Below are positions 46,001 to 56,611 of a stretch of DNA of 64,000 nucleotides, one piece after another. Position numbers and translations under genes: made by a program. Location: positions 620,001 to 684,000 of the forward strand of contig UWYS01000002.1 of assembly GCA_900291925.1 (NCBI GenBank). Direction: 5' to 3'. The stretch is from Thecaphora thlaspeos. Its lineage: Eukaryota > Basidiomycota > Ustilaginomycetes > Urocystidales > Glomosporiaceae. The notes under the pieces are model-generated. The model worked only from the letters and a program-made list of their open reading frames with translations, had not been told where the DNA came from and did no database searches. Positions within the stretch are counted from its first letter, which is position 1. Every line of letters starts with the position of its first letter.

Positions 46001-47119
46001 GTGACCAATACTACGACCCCCACGCCATCGCTGGTCTGCTCAAGACGTTCCTCCGGGAGCTGCCTACCAGCGTCCTCACGCGGGAGCTGCACCTCGAGTT
46101 CATGAGGCTCAATGGTGAGTAGATGCCGCATCGGCCAGGCTAGGCACGGCAGGAACCCCTTTGGCGCCAAGCTAGCGCACCTTTTTGCTGACGACCGCGC
46201 TTCGTCGTGCTCTCTACCTTACGCTTGCCCCGCCTGATCCACTGCAGAGATCGAGGACCGCACGGAGAAGCTCAATGAGCTGGGCCATCTCGTCTCCCAG
46301 CTGCCGCTTGCCAATTACTCTTTGCTCCGAACGCTATGCAGCCAGTGAGTGCTTCTTGCTGATCCACTTTCGTCGAGTAGATTCGTCGAGCGGGCGATCT
46401 CACAATTTTCCGCCCCCTTACCGTACCCTCTCCCGCCCACTCAGCCTGATCAAGATCATCGAACATGCTGATGTCAACAAGATGACGATGCGCAACGTTG
46501 GCATCGTCTTCAGCCCGACGCTTGCGATCGGTGAGTTCTGTCGACCCGAGGCGAGATTCTTTCGCTCCTGCACGAATGTCATCCCTGACTTGTCCTCGCT
46601 TCCTTCCTTTCGCGCCCGATCACAGGCGCCGGCATCTTTGCCCTCTTCCTGACCGAGTTTGACAACGTCTTCTTCACCGATGCCAAGGGCGACCCCGTCT
46701 CGCGCATCGCAGAGGACATTTTGGCTCCCGATCCGTCGGAGTTGGGTTACTCCGAAGAGGGCGGTGTCGGCGCGGGCGACAAGGCGACGAGCCTGGACCA
46801 CGCAAGCGCGACCCACTCTTCGCAGCAGGGCCATGGCGCGGCCAAGGGGAGGAGCAAGAGGAACAGCATCCAATACCGAGAAAGCCAGGCCGAGCGGCTG
46901 CTCGGAATGGAAGGGCGGAGGCTCAGCTACAAGGAGACAGAGGAGGACTGGGCCGGCATTGGTGCGGGAGCGGGAGTCGCGGGCGTCGGGTCAGGAGGGT
47001 CGTCAGGGCCAGGGGTAGGCCAAGGGCCAGAAGCAGCGGACGGCGAGGCTAGACAGACGGCAGCGGGTGCAGGAGGGGCAGCTGGGGACGAGGTCGAGGT
47101 GCCCGTGAGGCGGCACTGA
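43028..47119 (+). CDS. BEM3: Bem3-type Rho GTPase-activating protein (PX-PH-RhoGAP)
   Basis: Exons 43028-44761, 44860-46114, 46248-46344, 46445-46530 and 46626-47119 encode 1221 aa. Bem3 stimulates GTP hydrolysis by Cdc42/Rho at polarity sites. Order: an N-terminal helix (VRIWNLMGRIRKENETMKAKVLELE), a Ser-rich region, a PX domain (about 403-537, LLLRVVGLKIIATNYKL...PLPDKSLFKDHAP), a PH domain (about 547-658, KEGFLTKKGQNLGRWVTRFYVL...WVDVLVRAI), a Ser/Gly linker, and RhoGAP (about 889-1090, FGVPLAESI...EEGIYRLSGSS with the arginine finger, LLKTFLRELPTSVLT, MTMRNVGIVFSPTL). The tail is Gly/Ala-rich. The PX-PH-RhoGAP order is that of Bem3. Each junction restores a conserved motif, for example H-LIKIIEHAD and I-GAGIFALF. 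The ATG context is GCAAGATGGC. Confidence 0.94.
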
Positions 47120-47555
47120 TCGTGCCCATGTCCCACTCGCCGGGTCCCATTTCCCTCGCTTTGAAGCATGACGTGACTGCCCACGACTCGTCACATACTA
47201 AATGCAACTCAACTCTCTTTTTCGACTTCATCTCTTGACCTTGGCCCTCTTTGGTCTCGGCCGTTTTGCAGCTCTTTGTGCCGCACCGCGCCCTCAGAGC
47301 TGGGCGCCTACGTTGCTCTGCTTATCACCGTTTCCTCTCTTCACCCTCCTCGATATGCCGTCACGGATTCGCCTGGTCTTGAGCAGGGCAGCAACCAGTG
47401 CGCACCGCCCACAATCCTTGTTGCTGCAGCGATGTTGACCTACGATACCACTCCAGGCCATGGCTGTTCTTCTTCTGATGTCGTCATCGTCGCTTTGCCG
47501 CTGGTGGCTGTCTGTGACTGATCAAGTCTGTCGGCAAGCGACGCGGTCGCGCCTT
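47120..47555. other. Convergent intergenic region RhoGAP / F-box-LRR gene
   Basis: 436 bp between two convergent stops. Pyrimidine-rich and without an identifiable feature. Confidence 0.5.
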
Positions 47556-48564
47556 CTACCTGTCTTGCGAAGTTTCGTCGTGCGTTGAGCCATCCGCGTC
47601 GCTCCTCCGTTCCACAGCTTCCAAGCTGCTCATGCCGTGTAGCGGAGTCCCGTCTCTCGCGCCTTGTTCGTCCTCGAAGCTATCGCCGTTCCGCCGCTGT
47701 ATTCCCTCGTCGTCGTCATCGCCTTCGTCCTCATCCTCAGTCTCCCACCTTTCTCCCACACCTTCAACATCCAACAGATAGGTCCCACTCAGGTTCAACT
47801 CATTCAACTTGACGTTGACCCCTTCTTCTTCTCTCTCATCCCGGTTGGATCCTGTGAATGCCTTTCTGAGTAGAGAACCAACATCTCTCAACTTTTGACA
47901 TTGTGCCAAGTTGAGAGAGTGTAAGTTGGCGTAGGAAGGATCAAAGAGGATCCAAGAGACGATAGCGTCCTGTATGTCTGAAGATTCGAAGTTGAGTGTC
48001 GTTATCGCTCGTGCGGATCTTGTGTGGCTGGAGGAGGAAGGAAGACGGGGAGGAAGAGTCCATGCTTGGTCGCCTATCCTTGCTTCGGGGAGGTGGAGAG
48101 ATTCCAAGCTTGTATACCATGGTGTTTCGTCTTGTAGATACGTCCTAGGGAGATTTGCATTGCGGTAAAGGTGTAAATCCTCTATCTTGCAGTGTCGTAG
48201 ATTTAGGACAGAGGTATGGTAACCTCTCCAAACGCTTCTTCACCTCGTCGCTTTGCACAGAGGTGCTGAGAAGTGTAAGGGTTCGAACTAACCCTCCAAG
48301 GTTGGTTGTTTCGCAGGTATGTAGAAAGCATGAGAGAGGTCGAGAGGAGCAGAGCGTGACGGTGCAGTAGAGGTGTGGGAGTGTGAGTTGTCGGAGGGAA
48401 TGGGAGGTGAGTGTGAGTGCGGAAAGCACGGAGCGGTGGTTGACGTGGGAGATTGTGAGGGAGAGGAGTTCAGGTGGTAATACCGGCGGCGAAGAATCGG
48501 GAGAGCAGAAGGACATGGTTGAGCCCCAAGATCTGGAGGGGATGGAAGACGATAGGACGGACAT
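47556..48564 (-). pseudogene. F-box/LRR protein with an apparent frameshift
   Basis: From the ATG at 48564 the frame encodes an F-box (PPELLSLTISHVNHRSVL, LTSHSLRQLTLPHLY) and the lead-in seen in basidiomycete F-box/LRR proteins (GGLVRTLTLL, KRLERLPYL). It then stops at 48145. A second frame continues from about 48200 with leucine-rich-repeat text (VLNLRHCKIEDLHL, SLESLHLPEARIG, NLHSLNLAQCQKL, KLNELNLSGTYL) to the stop at 47556. The switch lies in TACCTCTGTCC around 48197-48206; a missing CT (or one extra base) would rejoin RLPYL to VLNLRHC. No intron with GT-AG of normal length explains it. So this is either a recently broken gene or a base-call error. If joined, the protein would be about 335 aa with an acidic C-terminal insert. 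Confidence 0.6.
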
Positions 48565-49086
48565 ATGCTAGGCAAGCGTTGTGGTGCTAGGTAAACAGAG
48601 GGTTGGGAACGTCGTCGCTGGTGGAAGGGCAAGAGGGGATGGTGGCGGTGCTGGCTGTCGGGCTGTAGAGAAGAACGCGTGCAGGACGACCGTCTCGAAG
48701 ACTCTGTGTGGAGGTGGCCAAAGGCTGCCGAGTTCCGAGGTTCGCATGCTGCGTCGCTCGCGGCCCCCTAATCCGCATGCCCCACAAAGACAACTATAGC
48801 TAGAGGGAAGTTGGACAGCGATACTTCAACTGCAGAATTATTCCTATACTGTATAGCAAGTTAAGTATCACTCGCTCCGAGTCTGAGCACATACAGTGAG
48901 ACCGGCGGATGAACGAGGTCAATCACCATCACTACAGCTCTGTCGTGACATCCTCCTTCACGATACCGTTGCAGGGAGAGCAACATATAGCATAGTGAGC
49001 GGCCCTCGAGGTCGGCAGTGCCGAGCCGCGAGGAGATGCGACCTTCCGCCGCCTGTCGACATCTCCCTCGTTCCGTTACCACCTGA
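48565..49086. other. Intergenic region F-box-LRR / phosphotransferase
   Basis: 522 bp between two minus-strand genes, holding the F-box/LRR promoter and the phosphotransferase 3' UTR. A/T content rises near 48790-48870. No gene seen. Confidence 0.5.
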
Positions 49087-50544
49087 TCAGAATCGCTTCC
49101 TGGCGTCGCTGGCACCCCTCTTCCTTCCGGGAACCGCGAGGCTGCCGCTGCCCTCGCTGCGCGGCGATGACACGCTGTTGGTCATAGGCATCGTGTCGGT
49201 GTCCTTCTTGGTCTTGACGACGAAGCAGGCCATGTCCATCTCGTCGGTGATCGTGGTGATGACGTTGTGGCAGAAGTGCACGTAGAGCAACACGGCAGCT
49301 CCCAGCGAGACGTAGACGACCATGCGCGTAGACTCTGGGTCCTTCTGGATAATCGAGTGGGGAAGGTAGGCGTCGACAGCGCCGAGGACGCTCCAGACGA
49401 TTGCAATGTTCCAGTACGGGAAGGGCGCCTTTGTGACGTGGGCGACGATCAGGAGGCCGACGTTGTAGGCGAACGAGATGCCCCAGAAGCAAATGAAGGG
49501 CAGGAAGGTGTGTGTGTCTGCGAGGATGAAGGCCCGATTGGACGACATCCACACCAAGTTGGCGGTGATCTGGAGCACGAGCGGGAAGAGGCCGGCGAGT
49601 GGCGCAATCGCCGACTGCTTGCGGGCCCTTCGCGCGGCGACGACGTTCGAGTAGCTCGCGACGACGTTGAGGCCGAGGCCGATCGATCCGAACGTCATAA
49701 AGGAGTCGTTGAGCGGGAAGTTGAGCCATGCGAAGCGCTCGCGGACGACGTCGATTGAGGCGAGGCCGGTGACGTTGAGGATGCCGCGGTCCCAGAAAAG
49801 CGAACCGCCGACAAATCCGGTCAAGGCGTAGATTAAGATGATCATTAGGATCCCCTCGACAGGGCCGGAAAAGGCCGAGAGGAAGAGGGTCCCGGTATGG
49901 AATTCTTCCCAGGTGGTGAGGTAGAAGTTGGAGAGGGTCGCGACGAGCGAGACCGGGGCCCACCACGAGCGGCCAAAGTTGAGAGCGGCGGCGCAGAGGA
50001 CACACTCGAGCGTGGTGTTGATAGCGTCACAGCCGTGGTCGAAGAGCTCACCGAGGGGCCCGGCCATGCCAGTGCGCCTTGCCTGCTTGCCGTCGATGCT
50101 GTCGAGGCTTTGGTAGGCAAAGAGGCAGATGGCCCATGTGTAGAAGACCCATGGTGGCATGCAGGTGGCGGCGTGGGACGTGGGTGCAAAGTCGACCTTC
50201 TGGACGGGCTGGGGGATACCAAAGTTGGTAAAGAGGCTGCGGACGGGCAGGGCATCTTCGGGAAAGGCCTGCGCGAGGGCAAGGGTGTGTGCGGACGCGT
50301 CTAGCTTGAGCTGTGTGGCGCACTCGAGTGCCGGGTCGATGTATGCGAGCGTTGCAAAGTTGACTGCGACGAGCGCTAGTCCGGAGAGGGTGATTGTGTT
50401 TGGTGCGACCGAGAGCGGGAAGAGGGTGATGAGCCAGTTCCACCAAGGGCCGAGGATGTACTTGGAGACGAGCGACTTATCTGTTCCGCTGTACTTGTAG
50501 AGGTGGAGGTTTGGCCTCCTCGGGGCGGGGATGTAGTCGAGCAT
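49087..50544 (-). CDS. CPT1: Choline/ethanolamine phosphotransferase (CDP-alcohol phosphatidyltransferase)
   Basis: Single exon, 485 aa (yeast Cpt1/Ept1 are about 390). It transfers phosphocholine or phosphoethanolamine from the CDP-alcohol to diacylglycerol in the ER/Golgi, the last step of the Kennedy pathway. The family signature DGxxAR(x8)G(x3)D(x3)D is intact: D151, G152, A155, R156, G165, D169, D173. The N-terminus (LHLYKYSGTDKSLVSKYILGPWW, PLSVAPNTITLSG) is typical, and about eight hydrophobic segments follow. The extra length is an insertion of about 55 residues between the first two membrane helices (about 70-128) and a Ser/Gly/Arg-rich tail. Sequence alone does not separate the choline from the ethanolamine enzyme. 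It is divergent from ARH1 with 465 bp between starts. Confidence 0.93.
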   Translation of the reverse strand: MLDYIPAPRRPNLHLYKYSGTDKSLVSKYILGPWWNWLITLFPLSVAPNTITLSGLALVAVNFATLAYIDPALECATQLKLDASAHTLALAQAFPEDALPVRSLFTNFGIPQPVQKVDFAPTSHAATCMPPWVFYTWAICLFAYQSLDSIDGKQARRTGMAGPLGELFDHGCDAINTTLECVLCAAALNFGRSWWAPVSLVATLSNFYLTTWEEFHTGTLFLSAFSGPVEGILMIILIYALTGFVGGSLFWDRGILNVTGLASIDVVRERFAWLNFPLNDSFMTFGSIGLGLNVVASYSNVVAARRARKQSAIAPLAGLFPLVLQITANLVWMSSNRAFILADTHTFLPFICFWGISFAYNVGLLIVAHVTKAPFPYWNIAIVWSVLGAVDAYLPHSIIQKDPESTRMVVYVSLGAAVLLYVHFCHNVITTITDEMDMACFVVKTKKDTDTMPMTNSVSSPRSEGSGSLAVPGRKRGASDARKRF

Positions 50545-51009
50545 GGCGGTAGCAGCGGGTTACCTAGGCCGAGCTCTGGGTCGACGGGATGGCGCAGTAG
50601 GTGGATGGTGGTGGTACGAGGGCAGGGCGAGGAGCGCACGGCGTGGCTCTGGAAGAAGGGCGGTCCTGCACGACCCGCACGTTTCACGGCGCCTAGCCAG
50701 CGAAACAGTCCCCCGAAAAAAGAGCAGGCGAAGCCGTCTCATCGTCATCACAGGCCACCGCGGTGCGCCCGGCGCACGCCGGGAGCCGCGCTTGTTCGGG
50801 TCTCGGCTTCGGCCGCCTCCGCTCCTCCACCTTTTTGGGCGAGGGCGGGACTTCTTGGCCGTCACACACGGGCGCAACGTGACTCGCGGGCAACGCCGGT
50901 GACCCCTGACCCTTGTTGCCATCACATCATCACATCACCCTCTCGGCACTTGACACCGAGACGCTCTCGGCACACCGATTAGGACACTTACTAGCGCCGA
51001 CATACAGCG
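50545..51009. promoter_or_regulatory. Divergent promoter region, CPT1 / ARH1
   Basis: 465 bp between divergent starts. GC-rich, with no clear repeat or operator. Confidence 0.45.
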
Positions 51010-53069
51010 ATGCGGGTCTCGCCGACAGCGTCGGCCACGTCCCGGCTGCGGTTGGCCATTGTAGGCGCCGGCCCTTCCGGCTTCTACGCCGCCTCGAGGA
51101 TCCTTGGTGCCTTCAGCGGAGCACAGGAGCAGGAGCGGGACGAGGTGCGGATCGACGTCTTTGACCGCCTCCCTACTCCGCACGGGCTGGTGCGCTACGG
51201 CGTCGCGCCGGATCACCCGGACGTCAAAAACGTCGAGCACAAGTTCGACCAGGTGGGCCAGGACCCCAGGCTGAGCTTCTTTGGCAACGTCAACATCGTC
51301 CACCAAGCGGCAACGGGAGAGATGGGCGCCACACCGCACTACCCGCACGCGGTGCAGCTGCCCCTCTCGGTGCTCAGCTCCTTCTACACGCACATCCTCT
51401 TCTCCTATGGCGCCTCGCAGGGTAGACCCCTGGGCATCCCCGGCTCCGCCCCGGCCCAGTTATCAGGCGTCCACTCGGCGCTGGACGTTGTCAATTGGTA
51501 CAACGGCCATCCCGCCGCGCACGATCCCCACATCCTTCAGGCGCAGCGAGGTTCCTCAGACCTCGGCGTCAACCTCGCAGGCGGCAAACGCCACCTCACC
51601 GTCGTCGGCGCGGGAAACGTCGCCCTCGACGTCGCCAGAATCGTCCTCCGCTCCTCGACCCCTTTCCTCGATCCCTCCGGCACCTCATCCCGCCCTACAT
51701 CAGTCAACGTGCCTGATCTGGCAGCCCTCGCGGAGACAGACGTCCCTGAGCCGGTGCTGGCCCACCTGGCATCCTCAAAGATCTCGCAGGTCCAGCTCGT
51801 CGCCCGGCGAGGACCCGCACAGCTCGCCTTCACTAACAAAGAGCTGCGGGAAATGATGGCCCTCGAAGGTGTCGCCTTTTCCAGCATCGAAAAGTCGCTC
51901 CTCGACGAGGCTCTGCAGTCGATCGAAGAGTCAGGAAAGAAGATCGAGAAGCAGATCAAGAGCGGAGAGCGGGAGGCAGCAGAGGCGTCCACATCGCTCT
52001 GCGAGATAAGGGTGCGCAAGAGGCTCATCTCGCTTCTGCAGAAGGGCAGTAAGACAAAGCCCTCCGCTTCCGCCGAGGACGGGATGAAGAGATGGGGCCT
52101 CAGCTTCTTCCGCAGTCCGGCCGAGTTTCTGCCAAAGGAAGGCAAAGGGCAAGCTGCCGGCAGTGTCCCGGCAGTCGGGCAGGCCAGATGGAACGTCACC
52201 TCTCTATCTTCGAGCACTCCGACGCCCGTCACGAGCCCGACGCTACCAAACGAGCCGCCAAGTCCTTCGGCACAGACTTCCGCCTGGGGCAACGAGCCCG
52301 GGAAGACCTACGTCGCCCCGCCACCCGGTGCGGACAACAATAGCAGCAACGGGCCGCCGGGCTTGCGATCCACCGGACAGACGGTGACCACAGACACCGA
52401 CATGATCGTTTCGAGCGTCGGATACCGGAGCGAGCCCCTGTGGGATGCACAGTCTGCTTCTCGTCCTCCTGCCGCGACGCAGTCTACTAAGGATGCAGCG
52501 CAGATCGAGCCCCGGATGGGCCCGATGCAGCAGCTTCCCTTCGACTATAAGAGGTCTCTCGTGCCAAACGAGCGTGGTAGAGTCATTGATGCCGCCGGTA
52601 CCATCGTGAGTCTTGCAAGCCGTCTCCTCTGCGCGCACATCGCGAGCACCGTGGTGTTAACGAACTCTTCCTTTGATCGTCCTTGACAGATTTCTGGTGT
52701 CTACGTGAGCGGCTGGCTGGCTCGAGGGCCGGTGGGCGTGATTGCCTCGACCATGATGGACGCCTACGCCGTAGCCGACACGATTCTAAACGATTACAGG
52801 ACCGGTGCTGCCCATAACGCGGGCGAAGAAACGGGCCTGGATGCGCGGCTGAATAAGGAGACCAAGAAGGTGGTCAGCTTCGCCGACTGGAAGCGACTGG
52901 ACGAGGAAGAGATTCGGAGGGGCAAAGAGCTGGGCAAGATCCGGGAAAAGATCCTCAGTGAGTTGCACCTGCCGCTAGCGAACTGCGTCTGCATCAACGC
53001 GTCCACTCACCGTCCTCATGTCTTGCTCTACCCTCAGCTGTGGACGAGATGCTCGAGGTCATCACATGA
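51010..53069 (+). CDS. ARH1: Adrenodoxin/ferredoxin-NADP+ reductase, mitochondrial
   Basis: Exons 51010-52605, 52690-52957 and 53038-53069 encode 631 aa. It passes electrons from NADPH to mitochondrial ferredoxin for Fe-S cluster and haem A synthesis. The FAD loop is LAIVGAGPSGFYAA (about 15-28); FDRLPTPHGLVRYGVAPDHPDVKNV is diagnostic; the NADPH loop is VVGAGNVALDVARIVLR (about 197-213); LRFFRSP-type text appears as WGLSFFRSPAEFLP. Exon 2 supplies VYVSGWLARGPVGVIASTM and VVSFADWKRLDEEEIRRG, and the 32-nt last exon gives the conserved VDEMLEVIT end. The N-terminus (MRVSPTASATSRLRL) is short, basic and hydroxylated, consistent with a presequence. Length over the mammalian enzyme (about 490) comes mainly from two Ser/Pro-rich inserts in exon 1. 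Confidence 0.95.
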
Positions 53070-53415
53070 AAAAATGCGATCAACCAACCTGGTGACATCC
53101 CAAATGCGTAAGCAAACACCATTCACCAGCCTTCCTGCCTAAAGCACCTCTCGTCTCTGTGGTCAGGCTCGCCAGGTCCCCATGGACGTCGTGAGGCTGT
53201 CGACTATCGTTCAAGTTGCAAGTAAGACGATCTCTAATGATACATTTGGTTGGGCGGAGAGTCATCCACTCCTGATCTTTGTTTTGTACGTTTGTTGTTA
53301 TGCTTCAAACCGGACATGCTGGTCTCGGAACTGTTGTGAAAGAAGACGAAAAGAGAAATGATAGTGCGTGGAAGGGAACGAGAGGAGAAACGGGATCAGG
53401 ATACGGGGCGGAAGT
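53070..53415. other. Convergent intergenic region ARH1 / GPI-protein candidate
   Basis: 346 bp, A/T-richer than average, presumably both 3' UTRs. Nothing else seen. Confidence 0.5.
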
Positions 53416-54061
53416 CTAGACGATGGTCGAGACGAAGGCGAAAGTGACAAGGAGCGGTACGGCGAGTTGCGACGATGCTGGGACGGGGACGGAGAGGGCC
53501 GAGTAGGTCTCTTGTCTCGGCGTGGTGGTTTGCTGAGTGAAGAGGGAGGATGTAGTTTTGGATGATGGTGTTGTCCTTTTGAAAGTGGATGGAGGAGACA
53601 GAGTACGGTCAGTCGATATGCTTCTTGAGCTTAAGGGAAACGGATGGAGAAATAGGACCTTACGATGAACTGGAGGCCTTTTCACCGACTGTACCTTCTT
53701 CATAAGCAGAATGAAGCACCAACACCAGCTCCCACTCTACCTCGAACGCTACGAGCTCAAGTGCGTATCCGCAATCTCGCTGGAAGAGGTACCTGGAACC
53801 TCGCCAAGACCATTGGGACCCAAACGCAACGGACCGTCGTTGGAGCTCGTCTGTCCTGAACCCCACATCCCACCCCTCTTTCCAACCGTCATCTGGGCTC
53901 GAGATGCATCTGGAGGGACGACGACACGGACTGTAAGATCAGTACCGTCCTACTGATCGAAGGAAGGAAATGGAAGTTGATATACCTTGAGCTCCAACGT
54001 TCACCAATACCAGCACGAAGAGCACGACCAAGTAGAGAGGTTTGCAGGGTGGTAGGTACAT
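53416..54061 (-). CDS. Candidate small secreted GPI-anchored protein (exon model uncertain)
   Basis: An ATG at 54061 opens a typical signal peptide (MYLPPCKPLYLVVLFVLVLV then NVGAQ) ended by a donor GGTATAT. The last exon, 53575-53416, is Ser/Thr-rich and finishes with a hydrophobic tail (SSQLAVPLLVTFAFVSTIV), the layout of a GPI-anchor signal. The last intron (53663-53576, GTAAGG...AAAAG) is well supported because it joins the Ser-rich frames. Between them two models are open. With acceptor GAGCCCAG the middle reads DDGWKEGWDVGFRTD...ALELVAFEVEWELVL. With acceptor ATCTTACAG it reads VRVVVPPDASRAQMTVGKRG...PNGLGEVP and needs one more 95-nt intron. I cannot choose. Family unknown; total length about 130-165 aa. 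Confidence 0.45.
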
Positions 54062-55136
54062 GTCGTGTCGTCCGTTTTGGTGTTTGATATGCTGATGAAG
54101 GTCGTAGGGAGGTGGACCGATTACCCACTCGGTTTGACGTCGTCGTCTGATCAAGAAGAGGAGGAGGTCGACACCAACAGAAGGGGAAAAGGTAGTGAGA
54201 GAGACACCATCTTGCCACCATTGTTCCGTCTTCGATATATATATCTCCGACGACGTTCGCAGGCAAGAGTTGACCAGATGAAAGGGTAATGCTGCAGCAT
54301 CCCTCACTTTCTTCCTTGACGCCCCATATGCAAGCTAGTCACTGTGACTTTCAGGAGACTCACAAAGACACCGAGGCAGACCATGCTGTTTGCATGACTT
54401 TGACCATCAAAAAGGAGAGGGGAGGGAACAACTACCCTTCGTATGTAGCATCTCACTTTGCCTCCCCTCCGTTCCTATGTACAAAGTGGTTCGGGGAGAG
54501 GTACGGGACAACTTACGGGAAAGAGACTTGCTGTTGTCGGTCCTTGCGCTCTTCGCACGACGCCTCGCTAGATTGCTTGCGAGACGAGACATCTAGCAGC
54601 TGTGAATAAGTGCAGCTACCATTTGTCCATTGATCACTTATCAGCATGTGTTCCTTCCCTCATTCGTTTCTGACTCTTTGGTCGTGGGACCGGACCATGT
54701 CTTAATGATAACTTAGCGGGTCCCTTCAAGTGCGGGTCAGGTACAGAAAGAGCAAAGGCGTTGGACATATTGCTTGGAAAGTGACATGTCGCATCCTTTT
54801 GTCACGTCGCGCTCCTCGTCCATGTAGAGGCGGGTAGCGAGGGCGACCCTTACATTCGAACCACCGAACGTCGAACGCTCCACATGCCCAAAGGGCAAAA
54901 GCCGTTTCTCGAACAGAGCCGCCCTTCGTCCTGCAGGGCAAAGAGTGGCGTCGTGGAGTGTCAAGAAGGCCGACCTACTGGCGCTGCCCGTCGACGTCCG
55001 GTTCCATCTTTCGTGCGGCTGAGCCGCCTCTGGATGATGTGAGAAGGCATCGATCCACAGATACACATTACAAACAACTGCCTGCGGTCATAAAGGTCAA
55101 GGTCCACAACAAAGTCGAGGCGTCCGGGCGACCCTT
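54062..55136. other. Intergenic region, GPI candidate / aminotransferase
   Basis: 1.08 kb with the promoter of the GPI-protein candidate and the aminotransferase 3' UTR. A TATATATAT string lies at about 54235-54243, roughly 175 bp upstream of the ATG at 54061 on the minus strand. Short ORFs on both strands lack coding character. Confidence 0.45.
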
Positions 55137-56611
55137 CTACGCCGCACCAACCTGCTTGGCGACCGCCTCGAGCGCCGCCTTGAAGATGTCGCATGCCTGG
55201 CTCATCTCTTCCTCAGAAATCGTCAGCGGCGGGATGAAGCGCAGCACGTCAAACACGCTCGTGCTCAGCAGGAGCATGTCGCGCTTGAGGCACTCCGCTA
55301 CCACTTTTGCCGAGATCTGCTGCTTTGCCGCCGGCGCCGTGATGACGTTGGACGAGACGCTAGTGGTGGGACCGTCCTTGAACTGGACACCGATCATCAG
55401 CCCGCGACCGCGCACGTCTTCGATCAGGCTGCCGCCTGGCGACGTCCTTTGGAGGTCGTGGAGGAAGTCGACGAGCTGCTTGGAGCGCGCCGCGACGTTG
55501 TCGAGCACCTTTTCCTCCTTGAACGCCTGGCAGACGGCTATGGCGGCCGCGCAGGAAACGGCGTTGCCCGCGTACGTCCCGCCCATGCTGCCCGGCTTCT
55601 GTCGAGACATGAGCTCGTGCGTGCTCGCGATACCGCTGAGCGGGAAGCCGTTGGCGATTCCTTTGGCGTAGATGAGCACGTCAGGGCGCACGCCGCTCTC
55701 CTCTACAGCAAACATGGTTCCCGTTCGGCCGAAACCGCTCTGTACCTCGTCGCAGATCAGCAGCAGGTCGTGCTGGTCGCAGATCTCGCGGACGCCGTGG
55801 AGGAACTCGGGCGGCGCGGGGACGTAGCCACCCTCGCCGATGACGGGTTCGATGATGACGGCCGCCGTGTCGCTAGAGGCCGTCTGCTGCTGCAGTGTGA
55901 GGCGGAGCTGGTGGAGCGACTGGCGGACCAGCTCTGAGGTAGGCGTGTCGACCGGAAGGCCGAGCTGGGCGTAAAAGGGGAACGCTGTGGCAAAGACGCC
56001 CTGTGTTTGAGGATTATGACCTTCTCCGTAGATAGTCTTGCTTCGCGTCATCCCGGCTGTTGCTGCTGTTCTTCCATGGTATGATCCTGCCGGCAAAGAT
56101 CGAGAACAGGGAGAAAAAAAAAAAAAAAAAGCAGCCAGTCAGCTCTAGTCTCGCTAGTCAGATAGCCCAGACGTGAGGAGACGCTTGGGAGCGCGAGCTT
56201 ACCTTGCATAACAATGATGTTCTGCTTCTTTGTTGCTGCCCTGGCAAGCTTCACGCTGGCCTCTACGGCCTCTGCGCCCGAGTTCCAGAAGAAGAAGGTG
56301 TCGAGTGAGGGGTGGGGCATGATGGGTAGGAGTTCCTTGATGAGGCCGAGCTGTGCTGCGCTGAAGCCAATGTTGACCTGTGCATGGGTGATTGTGGCGC
56401 ACTGCCTCTGCGCCGCCTCGGTGACCTTTGGATGGCAGTGACCCAAGTTGCAGACACCGATACCGGAAGTCATGTCGAGCAGCTTGACGTCCTGGTCTGT
56501 TGTGATAAAGGTGCCCTTGCCGTCCTGAAAGATGTGTCTAGTGAGCCTCCCGATGCCCTTTGTGATGTGCTGCTCGCCAAAGGCGGCGAGGTCGGAGGTG
56601 GCGTCGGGCAT
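55137..56611 (-). CDS. Class III PLP aminotransferase, 4-aminobutyrate (omega) type
   Basis: Exons 56611-56203 and 56086-55137 (intron 116 nt, containing a run of 17 A/T) encode 452 aa, a normal length. Class III enzymes move the amino group of omega-amino acids or ornithine derivatives onto a keto acid. Motifs: MTSGIGVCNLGHCHPKV, FFWNSGAEAVEASVKLARA, MQGSYHGRT, IIEPVIGEGGYVP, LLICDEVQSGFGRTG with the PLP-binding Asp249, and IYAKGIANGFPLSG with the Schiff-base Lys278. This resembles the bacterial-type 4-aminobutyrate aminotransferases more than the mitochondrial acetylornithine enzyme. There is no mitochondrial presequence (MPDATSDLAAFGEQH), so it is probably cytosolic. The exact substrate is not decided by sequence. 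The intron splits the codon for the Gly of GSYHGRT. Confidence 0.9.
56114..56130. repeat. A17 homopolymer inside an intron
   Basis: Seventeen A on the plus strand (T on the coding strand) within the aminotransferase intron, about 30-45 nt after the acceptor when read on plus, i.e. a poly-T tract upstream of the acceptor. Confidence 0.8.

Noticed and set aside
54737..55066. 109-codon minus-strand frame downstream of the aminotransferase
   Set aside because: No recognisable motif, and it lies where that gene's 3' UTR is expected; nothing supports it beyond being open.
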